The position numbers were made by a program, and so were the translations under genes. Shown here piece after piece: positions 1 to 8,958 of a stretch of DNA of 64,000 nt. Under the pieces are notes generated by a model. The model saw only the letters and a list, made by a program, of their open reading frames with translations. It was not told the origin of the DNA and ran no database searches. Source of the DNA: an uncultured Treponema sp. (GTDB lineage: Bacteria > Spirochaetota > Spirochaetia > Treponematales > Treponemataceae); NCBI GenBank assembly GCA_905372235.1, contig CAJPOF010000001.1, positions 30,469-94,468 on the forward strand, read 5' to 3'. How positions within the stretch are numbered: the stretch's first letter is position 1; each line of letters begins with the position of its first letter.

Positions 1-2406
1 GAAGGAAATGAGGCATTGAACGTTACGGAAGGCGAGGCGGTAGAACTTAGTTCCGTAGACGGAGATTTTTCTTCCCAAAAACCAAAAACGCCTCTCCTTG
101 TTGTGAACGAGCCGCTTCAAAACTCAAAAGTGCTGTACCACGAAAAAGGAAGCGTAAAAGTTCCGTTCAGATTCTACGCTCGGGACATTCCCGAAAATGC
201 AAGCGATGCCGTGCTTTTCATGGCAGGCGACAAGAATTTCAGCGATATAAAAGAGGAAATAAATATAAAACTTTTACGTACCGCAGGTTCGGACGAAGAC
301 GTTTTTTCGGCTTTAAGCGACGTGGAACTTGAAAACGGAACATATTACTGGCGCATATCTCTTATGGAAAACGGCTCGCCCTTGTATTCCACGCAAACTG
401 GAAGAATTCAGGTAATACAGTCGCCTAAGCCAAACCTTGTCGCTCCCGTGCAGGGGTATTCATATTCGTTCAGAAACCGACTTCCAAGCGTGCGTCTTAT
501 ATGGACGGAAAGCCCTTTTGCGACTTCGTACAATCTTGAAATTGCCGACAATCCCGGAATGCATAATCCTGTGCTGGTGCAACGCTCAAGCCTTACTTCT
601 TCGATTGTTTCCACGCTGGGTGAAGGAAAATACTGGTGGAGGGTAACTCCGTTCTACACGATAAATAAAAAAGGTCTTGCTTCTCCTTCGGAAACCGGAA
701 GTTTCTTGATAGAAAAAAAAGGAACTCTTGAAAAACCGATGCTTTTTACGCCGGTGAACAACGGAATCCTGAACGTGGAACAGAACGCAAAGGAAATCGC
801 TTTTTCGTGGAAGCAGGAAAACGAGGCTTCAAAATATATTCTTACGATTGCCGACAATCCGGAACTAAATAATCCGAAAATTGTGGAGACTTCCTTTGAA
901 AATTTCTGTTCGTTTAAAGGATATGCAAAAAATCTTACCGAAGGAAAATGGTATTGGGCTGTCTCACAGGAAGACGGAGAGGGGAACGTCTCTCCTTCCT
1001 CCGACGTGCGCTTTTTCTTTGCGCTGAAAGGGAATCCCGAGCAGCACACGATAGAGCCTGCCGACGGATACCGCTCGTCAATTACGCTTCTTCCCGACAC
1101 AAAGTTCACATGGAAGAAAAACCTTCCTGAAAATTTTGAAAGTTTTTTGGAAATTTCTTCCGCAGAGAATTTTTCGAATATCATTTACTCGACAGGAGCG
1201 TCTGCGTCCGGAATGAAGGGCGTGAACCTTCAGGAAGGGGAGTATTGGTGGCGGCTTCGCTCTCAGGATTCTTCTACGGGAACGGTTCTTTCAACTCCGC
1301 CCAAAAAATTGAACGTCATGGGAAACCTTCCCGCTTCGACTTTGGAAGAGCCGAAAGCAAAGGCTGTAGCAAGGGAAAGCGTCCCGTACAAGTTCAAGTG
1401 GAGCGAAGTTCCCGAAGCCGATTATTACAGAATTCAGATTTTCAGAAAAAGCGACGACTTCCTTGTGCATGAGGATGTAATCTACGGAACGGAAACCGAA
1501 GTTGAAATGTTCAGAAACACGGATTTTATAGACAGGACAATGTACAGATGGAACGTGCAGGCGAATTCGAACGCGATTCCCGGAATCGCAAGCCGAAGAA
1601 CTGGAAAAATCTCGGAAAACGATTTCTATCTTGCAAAACTTCGTCCGGTAGAAATCGACCGTCCCGTAAACTATGCGAAAATAAAAGGCACAGATGCGAT
1701 TCTTTCTCCGGTGGTCGCAAGATGGAGTTCCGTGGACGATTTGAAAAAAGCCCAGTTCGTTTTAAGAAAAACGGATTCTAGACGAGTGCAGGAGATAATG
1801 CGGATTCCTTCCGACAAAGAGATGGCTAAAGGAAAACGCCTTGCGCCGAACAGGATAGTTTTGGATACGCCCGACGGACTTAGACCCGGAAGATACGAGA
1901 TAATCGTGTACGCAGAAACAATCGACGGAATAGACGTTTCGAACAGTGAAAAGAAAAACATAGGGCATTTTTCTGTGCTCCCGGTCGAACCGCTTTCTGA
2001 CGCACAGAATCTTTCCGTGTTTCCGGAAGTGTTCAACGCCGACTATCTAAGAAATCCTGAAAATCCCAGGACGATAACTCTTTCATGGGCTTCAGTTCCT
2101 GATGCGACGGATTATTTTGTTTCGATAAAAAACAGGTTCGGTTCGGAGGTTCTTTCGCAGAACGTAAAGGAAGGCCTTTCGTATTCCATAGATTTCACAA
2201 AGATTCCGGACAAAGAAAAATCTTCTTTTTCCAACGGAACTTTCACATGGACTGTAAAAGGCGTAAGAAGGGTCGACACGGACAAGGACGGAAACCTCGA
2301 TAAAATTCTGCAGGAAGGAAAGGAAGTCTCCTCGGTTTTCACCACAGACATACCAACACCAAAGAAGACAAAGGCTACAGGAGCGGCGAATCCCTATGGA
2401 AAATAA
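1..2406 (+). CDS. Large envelope protein with tandem fibronectin-III-like repeats (5' end outside window)
   Basis: The frame is open to the left edge, so the true start lies upstream; a TTG at 16 is only the first possible start inside the window. The visible part (about 800 residues) is made of repeats of roughly 100 residues, each ending in an aromatic strand such as YYWRI, KYWWRV, WYWAV, EYWWRL, MYRWNV and TFTWTV (near residues 110, 205, 311, 408, 508 and 742). Repeats also share a strand like 'YxLxIADNPxxxNPxxV' (near 175 and 275). This pattern fits FnIII/Ig-like beta sandwiches of surface or periplasmic proteins. It overlaps the next gene by 11 nt, so the two are probably co-translated. 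No enzymatic motif is visible. Function unknown; adhesion or scaffold roles are inference only. Confidence 0.75.
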   Translation, partial: EGNEALNVTEGEAVELSSVDGDFSSQKPKTPLLVVNEPLQNSKVLYHEKGSVKVPFRFYARDIPENASDAVLFMAGDKNFSDIKEEINIKLLRTAGSDEDVFSALSDVELENGTYYWRISLMENGSPLYSTQTGRIQVIQSPKPNLVAPVQGYSYSFRNRLPSVRLIWTESPFATSYNLEIADNPGMHNPVLVQRSSLTSSIVSTLGEGKYWWRVTPFYTINKKGLASPSETGSFLIEKKGTLEKPMLFTPVNNGILNVEQNAKEIAFSWKQENEASKYILTIADNPELNNPKIVETSFENFCSFKGYAKNLTEGKWYWAVSQEDGEGNVSPSSDVRFFFALKGNPEQHTIEPADGYRSSITLLPDTKFTWKKNLPENFESFLEISSAENFSNIIYSTGASASGMKGVNLQEGEYWWRLRSQDSSTGTVLSTPPKKLNVMGNLPASTLEEPKAKAVARESVPYKFKWSEVPEADYYRIQIFRKSDDFLVHEDVIYGTETEVEMFRNTDFIDRTMYRWNVQANSNAIPGIASRRTGKISENDFYLAKLRPVEIDRPVNYAKIKGTDAILSPVVARWSSVDDLKKAQFVLRKTDSRRVQEIMRIPSDKEMAKGKRLAPNRIVLDTPDGLRPGRYEIIVYAETIDGIDVSNSEKKNIGHFSVLPVEPLSDAQNLSVFPEVFNADYLRNPENPRTITLSWASVPDATDYFVSIKNRFGSEVLSQNVKEGLSYSIDFTKIPDKEKSSFSNGTFTWTVKGVRRVDTDKDGNLDKILQEGKEVSSVFTTDIPTPKKTKATGAANPYGK

Positions 2407-3703
2407 AAAACGATTTTTCTTTCTTCCGTTTCTTCTTCCGTTCATCGTTTTTTCCGCTTTTCCGGCTCATTCAAGCTCGAATGACGAAAATCTTTCTGAA
2501 ACGATTGAATCCGATTCGGAAACCGGAACAGAGGAAGACGCGCAGAGTAAATGGCAGTATCTTGAATGGAAGGAAGAAAATCCTGAGTTCGTCTTGAAAT
2601 ACGAAGTGGTGATAGAAGAATATTCCGAAAAGAAAAAATCCTTCCATGAAATAAACAGGCTCTTCACTGACGGAAATACGCCTTCCGTTCAGGTGCAGCC
2701 GCTTCTTTCGCCCGGAACTTACAGGTTCAAGGTGATAACGTACAATCTTATCGGTGTGCCTGGGGTTGAGTCCGACTATTTTGACTTCCGGATTTTCATG
2801 GCGTTCCAGCCCGAAGTTAGCGGCGTCTCAACATCCATGAATCTGGGTTCCACCATTTATCTTGAGGAAATAAACGACGGAATATTCAACGTTACCGGAA
2901 AGAATCTTTTTCCTGCTCAGCAGAACGAAAACGATGTTTCGTTCACGACTTATTATTTGGTCAATTCCGGCGGAACTGGAAAGGCTCGGATTTTCCCTAA
3001 GATTCTGGAAGTTGACGACAAACACAGGAAAGTTAAGCTTCAAGTCGACATGAAAAATCTTGCGGTGGGAACGTACAATCTTGTGGCTCAGGACGCAAGC
3101 GGACTTAAAAGCGAAACAAACAAAAAAGACGAGGTAGTCGTAAAGTTCAAAAAGCGTGTCGACTGTGATTTGTCTGTAGGCTATACATGCCCTGTAATCC
3201 TTTACGACGACACGTTCATGACTTACATGAAATCTTCCGTGTATCCTTTAAGTCTTTATGCCCGTCTTTCCGTGCTTCCGTTCAAGCAAATCTACGGATA
3301 TTTGGGCGTGGGACTTTCGGGAACTTACACAAGGATGAGTGCTTCTTTGGATTCGTACAAAATTCAAGGAAACCTTTTTACATCCGGCGTAAATTTTGTA
3401 TACCAGCGTCCGCTCAGGGCAAGGATAAAAAAATCCGAAATGACAAGGCACTATGCGACGCTTGAGTTTCACGCAGGTCCTGAAATTGTTTTTTTCAACG
3501 ACTACAAATTTACTTTTAGTAATGGTGTTTCATCGATTCCGTTGAACAGCTTGAATTTCGGGCTGCTTGTCGGCGGTGCGGCGCAGTTCTATATAACCAA
3601 CAGGCTGTATGCGGAACTTTCCGTTGACTATTCTATGGCGTTTATGAAAGATATGCCTTTCGGGGTGATTTACCCGTCTCTCGGGGTGGGCTGGCAGTTT
3701 TAG
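2396..3703 (+). CDS. Putative outer-membrane beta-barrel protein
   Basis: The 435-residue product begins with a basic stretch and a long hydrophobic segment (residues 7-22, FFFLPFLLPFIVFSAFPA), a likely signal peptide. The middle (residues about 60-240) contains beta-rich, Ig-like sequence. The C-terminal 180 residues alternate polar and aromatic residues (for example LYARLSVLPF, YGYLGVGLSG, LYAELSVDYSM) and end in GVGWQF, a terminal phenylalanine typical of outer-membrane barrels. ATG overlaps the end of the upstream gene and a lipoprotein gene follows after 15 nt, so the three form one operon. I infer an outer-membrane partner for the repeat protein upstream. The exact family is not recognised. 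Confidence 0.7.
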   Translation: MENKKRFFFLPFLLPFIVFSAFPAHSSSNDENLSETIESDSETGTEEDAQSKWQYLEWKEENPEFVLKYEVVIEEYSEKKKSFHEINRLFTDGNTPSVQVQPLLSPGTYRFKVITYNLIGVPGVESDYFDFRIFMAFQPEVSGVSTSMNLGSTIYLEEINDGIFNVTGKNLFPAQQNENDVSFTTYYLVNSGGTGKARIFPKILEVDDKHRKVKLQVDMKNLAVGTYNLVAQDASGLKSETNKKDEVVVKFKKRVDCDLSVGYTCPVILYDDTFMTYMKSSVYPLSLYARLSVLPFKQIYGYLGVGLSGTYTRMSASLDSYKIQGNLFTSGVNFVYQRPLRARIKKSEMTRHYATLEFHAGPEIVFFNDYKFTFSNGVSSIPLNSLNFGLLVGGAAQFYITNRLYAELSVDYSMAFMKDMPFGVIYPSLGVGWQF

Positions 3704-3718
3704 GAACGGAGCTTTTAT

Positions 3719-5848
3719 ATGATTTTACGAATTGTAAAAAAGACGCTCATTTTTTTGTTTGCCTTCTCGTTTTTTTCTTGCAAGTTAATCACCGATTCCG
3801 TGAACAGCCCCGTGCGCACATACTTCACGGAATACACCGGAACAAGCGGGATAATGGATTATTCTCTTTCCATTTCCGATTTTTTGACGGCGGACGACGG
3901 AACTTTTATTGTTCCTTCCGACAAGGATTTGGATGTTCGGCTTTTGCTTAGAAATCCCCAGGACTTCACGTTTGTCGACCATCAGAATATGACGTTTGGG
4001 CTTTCGCTTTCTGCGGACGACAGAAACAAGGCTGCCCTGCTGTTCGGTTCTGCTCCAGACCCTTCGCTTGTGACCATTGAGCAGGATTCCAAAGACAAAT
4101 CGATAATTCACCTTGTCTATCCTTCCGAGTTCCTTAGAAGGGTTGAGACCGGATTTGAAATAACTCCCACGATAGAGCTAAGGCATCCTATCACCAATAT
4201 TGCTTTTGGAAGTTTCACGCCGGTAAGGATTATCTGCAATTCTCCTCCTCCGAAAATTTACGGAGCTGCGGTCTACAAAGATTCTTTCAGTCCGCAAAAA
4301 TATGTCGTAAGGTTCAATATGCCCGGAAAGCAGCTTATGAAAGCCACTCATTTTGACATAAAAACGCTTACCATAAACGGAGAGGAGTCTTCCGTTACAG
4401 TGAACAAGGGCGACGGAACTTTTACGTTCTCCAATCCCAAGTTTTCCGCAGGGACTCCTTCGATGATTCTTAATCCTTGTTCGGTGATTTTTCAAGCCTA
4501 CGGACAGGAGTCTTACTTTTTGACGGACGATATAGATTCCGGAAAATACAAGTCGTACACAATCACATTGAAAGACGAGAAGGGGCTTTCTTCCTCGGTT
4601 TTGATAGCGGTGAACACAAAGCAGCTTGATCCGGTGGTAATCACTGAAAAAAAGGATGCCTTGCAGACTCCGCTAGATTCCACACCTCGGCAAATATTGC
4701 AGGACGAAGGAAAAGAATCTGCGGCAATAGTAATCACTCCCGCCGCAAAGGACAGCGAAGACAAAGACACGTCCGATTCTGTAGTCTCTTATGAACTTTA
4801 CGACACTTCGAATGTCTTGTTGCGTGCCGGAAAAAACAACGGCGGAAAATTCGAACTGGAACTTCCTGCTGGAAATTATTCGCTAAAGGCATATTCCCAC
4901 AAGGAAAACTATGCGGATTCCCCGCTTGTGGAAGTCAAGTTCAATATCATAAGAACGAATCTTTTCGTCTCTTCAAGCGGAAGAGACTCAAATCCCGGAG
5001 ACAAAATTCGTCCGTTAAAGACTATTGGTAAAGCATTTGACAGGTGCGTCTCCGCCGGCTTTGATATGACCATAACGCTTTTGTCGGATCTTTCCGATTC
5101 AGATTCGGTCTCTTATTCGGGTTCGGATAAAGTACTGGTGGATGGAAAAAATCATTATTTAAAAGGCACGTTAACTTTTGGCGCAGGAACAGAAATTACA
5201 CTAAAAGACGTTGAAATCCAAGGCGAAATAAATATTTCCGGAAAACTTTTGCTTTCAGGAAACACTTGCGTAAAGATGCCGGACGGTTCTTCTGTTGGAA
5301 AAATAAACTTCAAAGCTCCAAACCTTTTCGTGACAGTTTCGCCAGATTTGAGCCAAAATGAAGTTGCAGAACTTTCTTGGGATTCCGACATGGACTCGCA
5401 CTATAAAAAAGACACAAAAGTCATTGAATCTTCACCGGGAACTCTAAACCAAGCCTTGTGCGATAAATTCACCACAAAAGACTACGTTATAGTCAAAGAT
5501 GGCGATGAAGGAAAACTAAAAGCTTCCGGCGGCTCTATAGGCGTAGATGAGCCTTCGACGGACATAAAATTATCGATGAAAAGTGATGCGTCCGATGAAA
5601 AATATCGAAAATCCTCAAAGGGAACTCTTTCTGCCAAAAAAGGAAGTGAGCCGATTTCCGTTTCAGAATGGACTGTGAAAGTGTTCACTGACGGCGGCAC
5701 TGACATCACGGATAAATTCACTAAGTCTGGTAATGTCATAACATTCCCGGACAATATCGCTACAGGCGTAAAATTACGCATAATAGTAACCGCAAAAGTC
5801 GAAAGTATTTCTCACAGCGCTACTTTTAGTGTAACAATCGCAGGATAG
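3719..5848 (+). CDS. Lipoprotein with DUF1565-like segment
   Basis: The product (709 residues) starts with a signal peptide ending in FSFFSC, so Cys21 is the likely lipidated residue. Residues about 415-440 read LFVSSSGRDSNPG followed by RPLKTIGKAFD, the opening motif of DUF1565/right-handed beta-helix surface proteins ('VSxxGsDsnpGt...PlkTIqkA'). The following segment has short beta-helix-like coils (TLTFGAGTEITLKDVEIQG). The last ~90 residues look like an Ig-like domain. A CGGAG ribosome site lies just before ATG. It is the last gene of the three-gene envelope cluster and is followed by a terminator. Exposed at the cell surface or periplasm by inference; no ligand can be named. Confidence 0.7.
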   Translation: MILRIVKKTLIFLFAFSFFSCKLITDSVNSPVRTYFTEYTGTSGIMDYSLSISDFLTADDGTFIVPSDKDLDVRLLLRNPQDFTFVDHQNMTFGLSLSADDRNKAALLFGSAPDPSLVTIEQDSKDKSIIHLVYPSEFLRRVETGFEITPTIELRHPITNIAFGSFTPVRIICNSPPPKIYGAAVYKDSFSPQKYVVRFNMPGKQLMKATHFDIKTLTINGEESSVTVNKGDGTFTFSNPKFSAGTPSMILNPCSVIFQAYGQESYFLTDDIDSGKYKSYTITLKDEKGLSSSVLIAVNTKQLDPVVITEKKDALQTPLDSTPRQILQDEGKESAAIVITPAAKDSEDKDTSDSVVSYELYDTSNVLLRAGKNNGGKFELELPAGNYSLKAYSHKENYADSPLVEVKFNIIRTNLFVSSSGRDSNPGDKIRPLKTIGKAFDRCVSAGFDMTITLLSDLSDSDSVSYSGSDKVLVDGKNHYLKGTLTFGAGTEITLKDVEIQGEINISGKLLLSGNTCVKMPDGSSVGKINFKAPNLFVTVSPDLSQNEVAELSWDSDMDSHYKKDTKVIESSPGTLNQALCDKFTTKDYVIVKDGDEGKLKASGGSIGVDEPSTDIKLSMKSDASDEKYRKSSKGTLSAKKGSEPISVSEWTVKVFTDGGTDITDKFTKSGNVITFPDNIATGVKLRIIVTAKVESISHSATFSVTIAG

Positions 5849-5865
5849 GACGGAAAAACTTAAAA

Positions 5866-5904
5866 TAAAAAAGGCTGCCCCAAATAATGGACAGCCTTTT
5901 TTGT
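5866..5904. terminator. Bidirectional terminator between envelope cluster and fba
   Basis: AGGCTGCCC (5872-5880) and GGACAGCCT (5889-5897) form a 9-bp stem with one C-A mismatch and an 8-nt loop, followed by T6 on the plus strand and preceded by an A-rich run that gives a U tract on the minus strand. It can serve both converging genes. Confidence 0.75.
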
Positions 5905-5935
5905 CGGCAATTTAATGCCTAGATTTTAGATGGGA

Positions 5936-6940
5936 CTAGTCGTTCCAGTGTCCTGCAGAACCGAACACGTTCACGTTCTTTTCCATGTACATCTTTTTGA
6001 GCTCGTCACGGGCAGGTCCAAGGTAAAGGCGTGGGTCGAACACGTCAGGCTGCTCTGCGAACATCCTTCGTATCGCTGCTGTCATCGCAAGCCGTCCGTC
6101 CGAGTCTACGTTTATTTTGCAGACTGCGGATTTTGCCGCCTTTCTAAGCTGCTCTTCAGGAATTCCCACTGAGTTAGGAATCTTTCCGCCGAATTTTTCG
6201 ATTTCCTTTACGTATACCTGCGGAACTGATGACGCTCCGTGAAGAACAATCGGGAATCCGGGAAGCTGCTTTTCTATTGCTTCAAGCACATCGAACGCAA
6301 GCGGTGGAGGAACCAAGGTTCCGTCATCCCTTCTTGTACACTGTTCCGGCGTGAATTTGCATCTTCCGTGGGAAGTTCCGATGGAAATCGCAAGCGAATC
6401 ACAACCTGTTTTTGACGTGAAGTCTATTACTTCCTCAGGTTTTGTGTACTTTGATTCTTCTGCGGCAACATCGTCTTCAACTCCGCCGAGAACGCCAAGT
6501 TCCGCCTCTACGGTAACATAGTCATTTCGGGAATGAGCGTAGTCCACAACTTCCCTTGTAAGCTTTACGTTGTCGTCATACGAGAGGGCAGAGCCGTCTA
6601 TCATAACGGAAGAAAATCCGTTGTCGATGCAGTCCTTTGCTACCTCGAAGTTAGGACCGTGGTCAAGGTGCAGTACGATAGGAATATCGCATCCGAGTTC
6701 ATGAGCGTATTCTACCGCTCCTTTTGCCATGTTTCGAAGGATGTATTTGTCGGCATAATTCCTTGCACCCTTTGACACCTGAAGAATTACAGGTGATTTT
6801 GATTCCACACATGCCTGGATGATTGCCTGCATCTGCTCCATGTTGTTGAAGTTGTATGCGGGAATTGCATACTTGCCTTTCATGGCGGCCTCGAACATGT
6901 GTTTTGTGTTCACAAGACCGAGTTCTTTGTAACTTACCAT
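5936..6940 (-). CDS. fba: Class II fructose-1,6-bisphosphate aldolase
   Basis: Glycolytic/gluconeogenic enzyme that cleaves fructose-1,6-bisphosphate to dihydroxyacetone phosphate and glyceraldehyde-3-phosphate; zinc-dependent and cytoplasmic. The 334-residue product has the class II signatures: YAIPAYNFNN near residue 24, HLDHGPNFE (catalytic Asp and zinc His) near 90, EAELGVLGG, SIGTSHGRCKF, and VLHGASSVP near 230. The extended form with an inserted acidic loop after LGVLGG is typical of the family. ATG is preceded by AAGGAG. It is transcribed alone, divergently from the flaA pair; I recall the same fba-flaA neighbourhood in T. pallidum (TP0662-TP0664). Confidence 0.95.
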   Translation of the reverse strand: MVSYKELGLVNTKHMFEAAMKGKYAIPAYNFNNMEQMQAIIQACVESKSPVILQVSKGARNYADKYILRNMAKGAVEYAHELGCDIPIVLHLDHGPNFEVAKDCIDNGFSSVMIDGSALSYDDNVKLTREVVDYAHSRNDYVTVEAELGVLGGVEDDVAAEESKYTKPEEVIDFTSKTGCDSLAISIGTSHGRCKFTPEQCTRRDDGTLVPPPLAFDVLEAIEKQLPGFPIVLHGASSVPQVYVKEIEKFGGKIPNSVGIPEEQLRKAAKSAVCKINVDSDGRLAMTAAIRRMFAEQPDVFDPRLYLGPARDELKKMYMEKNVNVFGSAGHWND

Positions 6941-6974
6941 ATGTCAGTTCTCCTTGAGATTTCAGTTGAATACT

Positions 6975-7003
6975 ATAGTATTTCAAAGAGCCGTTTTTTT
7001 CAA
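6975..7003 (-). promoter_or_regulatory. Predicted sigma-70 promoter of fba
   Basis: On the minus strand TTGAAA (6998-7003) is followed after 17 nt by TACTAT (6975-6980), giving a leader of about 30 nt before the fba ATG. Confidence 0.55.
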
Positions 7004-7118
7004 GTTTTTAAAAAGAATAATTTCCATCATTAAACAATTGAATATATGTTCATCAGTCAGATGCGGACGTTTTTTTAGAAAAATAACAATTTTGTTCCGC
7101 ATAAATGCCGTAAACAAT

Positions 7119-7147
7119 TTGACAAATATTGTACGCCTAAATATAAT
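7119..7147 (+). promoter_or_regulatory. Consensus sigma-70 promoter of the flaA operon
   Basis: TTGACA (7119-7124), exactly 17 nt, TATAAT (7142-7147): a perfect match to the housekeeping consensus. It leaves a leader of about 95 nt before the first flaA ATG at 7249. No sigma-28-type signal was seen, so sheath protein expression is probably housekeeping. Confidence 0.85.
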
Positions 7148-7248
7148 TGTAGAACAATAGAGTAATAAATTTAGATATTTATTCCGACAATAAAAGGGAG
7201 AACATTTCGCTTTTGGGTCGGAATGTAATATTGAAGAAGGAGTTTTAC

Positions 7249-7989
7249 ATGAAAAAGGTCTTCAAGGTCCTTGTAAATCTTGCTCTTGTTTTTGTTATTT
7301 GCGTGCCGGTTTTCAGCCAGCCAAATTCAAAAAGCGTAGAGACATTTTTGATCGACAATTTTGATACGGAACGGGAATGGAGTTGGGTTGTTAACGCAAG
7401 CCGCTATATTGCTAAAGGCTATCCCAAGTACGGATTGTTCACGGGGATTCCTAACTCTCTGAGGCAGTTCCAGCCCGCCGACGTTGAGCCTAAGGTTTTG
7501 GGTGTTCAGACGGCTTTCAACAGAAAAGGTGATAACTGGTTCGAAGTCGTGCCTTCAAAGGATGGAAAAATCTACGAGATTCCTTTTGTGGGAAATGTTG
7601 TGAACGTTGACTTTTGGGTATGGGGTGCTAACTACCTTTACTACCTTGAGGTTATGGTACGAGATGCGAACGGACAGGTTCATGTTCTTCCTGCCGGAAA
7701 ACTTTCTTTCAACGGCTGGAAAAACGTTATCGTGAAGATTCCAGGTTGGATTGTTCAACATTCAAAACTTCGTTCAGGACCTAAAACGCTTACTTTGATA
7801 GGTTTTAGGGTTCGAACGGACGCTGTTGAATATGTCGATGACTTTGCGATTTATTTTGACAATCTGAAGTACACGACAAATTCGCTTTCGTTCATCTTTG
7901 ATGGCTATGAATTAAAGGAGACGGATTTCAGCAACTCCGAGTCGGGCTCTTTCGGCTCTTCTAACTCGAATACGGGAGATGAAAAATAA
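7249..7989 (+). CDS. flaA: FlaA-family periplasmic flagellar sheath protein (first copy)
   Basis: FlaA proteins coat the FlaB core of spirochaete periplasmic flagella. I take ATG 7249 as start because GAAGGAG lies 5-6 nt before it and it opens a classical signal peptide (MKKVFKVLVNLALVFVICV, cleavage after VFSQ-like FS|Q); an in-frame TTG at 7213 lacks a site. The mature part has FlaA-like features: an N-terminal 'FLIDNFDTE' segment, 'KVLGVQTAFNRKGDNWFEV', 'VDFWVWGANYLYYLEVMVRDANG', 'FNGWKNVIVKIP' and a 'YFDNLKY' strand. It ends in a Ser/Gly/Asn-rich tail. It overlaps the next flaA gene by one base (TAATG). Which sheath position each copy occupies cannot be read here. Confidence 0.88.
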   Translation: MKKVFKVLVNLALVFVICVPVFSQPNSKSVETFLIDNFDTEREWSWVVNASRYIAKGYPKYGLFTGIPNSLRQFQPADVEPKVLGVQTAFNRKGDNWFEVVPSKDGKIYEIPFVGNVVNVDFWVWGANYLYYLEVMVRDANGQVHVLPAGKLSFNGWKNVIVKIPGWIVQHSKLRSGPKTLTLIGFRVRTDAVEYVDDFAIYFDNLKYTTNSLSFIFDGYELKETDFSNSESGSFGSSNSNTGDEK

Positions 7990-8714
7990 TGAAAAAATAT
8001 GTAGTTTCTATACTGGCTGCGGTTGCCGTTGTTTGTACGGTTTCAGCACAGAACAGCATTGTTGGCGATCCTAATCCTGAGACGATCGGAAACGAATCGG
8101 CGATGCAGGCTCTGCAGGAAAACTCTGTAGACAAGTTCGAGAGAGAAGGTTCATGGAATGTCCATATGTCGCCCGACTATGGAGTGATTTCGGCAAGACT
8201 CTTTGAAGGAAATCCTGCCATGAAAGAGCCGCTAAAAGAAGATGTAGGCAAAGAGGATCTTGATACAAAGGTTCTTGGCGTTAAGGTTGAGTTTTTTAAG
8301 CGAGGTGTGAACTCTTTCTTCATCACATCGCAGAGACCGATTCCAGTGGAAGGCGTGGCAAAAACAATTTCCGTATGGGTTTGCGGACGAAATATGTCGC
8401 ATGAACTTTTTGTTCTTGTCCAGGATTATTTCGGACACAACTTTGAACTTTACATGGGAAATCTTGCGTTTACAGGCTGGAAAAAACTTACTGCTGTAGT
8501 TCCGCCAAGTCCGGACGGAGAGCGAGGAATCGTGCAGACAAGTCCGTTCCATTCAGGCGACAAACCTGGTCTTAGGGTATCCGGCTTCAGGGTGGATTGT
8601 AATCCGATGCTTGCTCGCGGCTCTTATTATATGTACCTTGACGACCTTCGATGTGTGTCCGATCTTTATGATTTGGAAAACCATGACGAAGACGACATGA
8701 GCGACAACTGGTAG
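7989..8714 (+). CDS. flaA: FlaA-family periplasmic flagellar sheath protein (second copy)
   Basis: Paralogue of the preceding gene, 241 residues, translationally coupled through TAATG. It has a signal peptide (MKKYVVSILAAVAVVCTVSAQ) and the same order of segments: 'DKFEREGSWNV', 'DTKVLGVKVEFFKRGVNSFF', 'ISVWVCGRNMSHELFVLVQDYFG', 'FTGWKKLTAVVPP' and 'YMYLDDLRC'. The acidic C-terminal tail (NHDEDDMSDNW) replaces the Ser-rich tail of the first copy. Sequence divergence between the copies suggests different roles in the sheath rather than simple dosage. A strong hairpin follows the stop codon. Confidence 0.88.
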   Translation: MKKYVVSILAAVAVVCTVSAQNSIVGDPNPETIGNESAMQALQENSVDKFEREGSWNVHMSPDYGVISARLFEGNPAMKEPLKEDVGKEDLDTKVLGVKVEFFKRGVNSFFITSQRPIPVEGVAKTISVWVCGRNMSHELFVLVQDYFGHNFELYMGNLAFTGWKKLTAVVPPSPDGERGIVQTSPFHSGDKPGLRVSGFRVDCNPMLARGSYYMYLDDLRCVSDLYDLENHDEDDMSDNW

Positions 8715-8732
8715 TTTTTGCTTGATCTTATA

Positions 8733-8773
8733 AAAGAGGCTGTACGAAAATTCGGTTTTTGTACAGCCTCTTT
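8733..8773 (+). terminator. Terminator of flaA operon
   Basis: AAAGAGGCTGTAC (8733-8745) and GTACAGCCTCTTT (8761-8773) form a perfect 13-bp stem with a 15-nt loop. The downstream U tract is interrupted (AGTTTTAAAC). Confidence 0.75.
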
Positions 8774-8860
8774 AGTTTTAAACTAGACGGGGTGTCTGAA
8801 AAGTAAAAGACTTTTTAGATGCCTTTTTTATTTTAAAAATATTTTTTTTTGAAGAAAAAC

Positions 8861-8958
8861 GCCCGCCCGAGCGTGTAGATGTGGGCGAGCCCAGGCTAAC
8901 GAAGTGAGACCGAGCGTTAGCGGGCATCGGAAGGCGAGTTGCGAGAAATGCTTGCGCC
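8861..8958. repeat. GC-rich structured spacer, probable dispersed intergenic repeat
   Basis: This ~100-bp block is much richer in G+C than its surroundings and is built of small dyads (CTAACG...CGTTAG; repeated GCCCG/GGGCG groups). Both strands translate into stop-poor, low-complexity text, as often seen for spirochaete intergenic repeats. The minus-strand gene that follows ends inside it. Only one copy is in this window, so its repeat nature is an inference. Confidence 0.4.

Noticed and set aside
654..1184. 176-codon minus-strand frame inside the repeat protein gene
   Set aside because: Antisense to clear FnIII-like repeats; codon pattern follows the plus strand.
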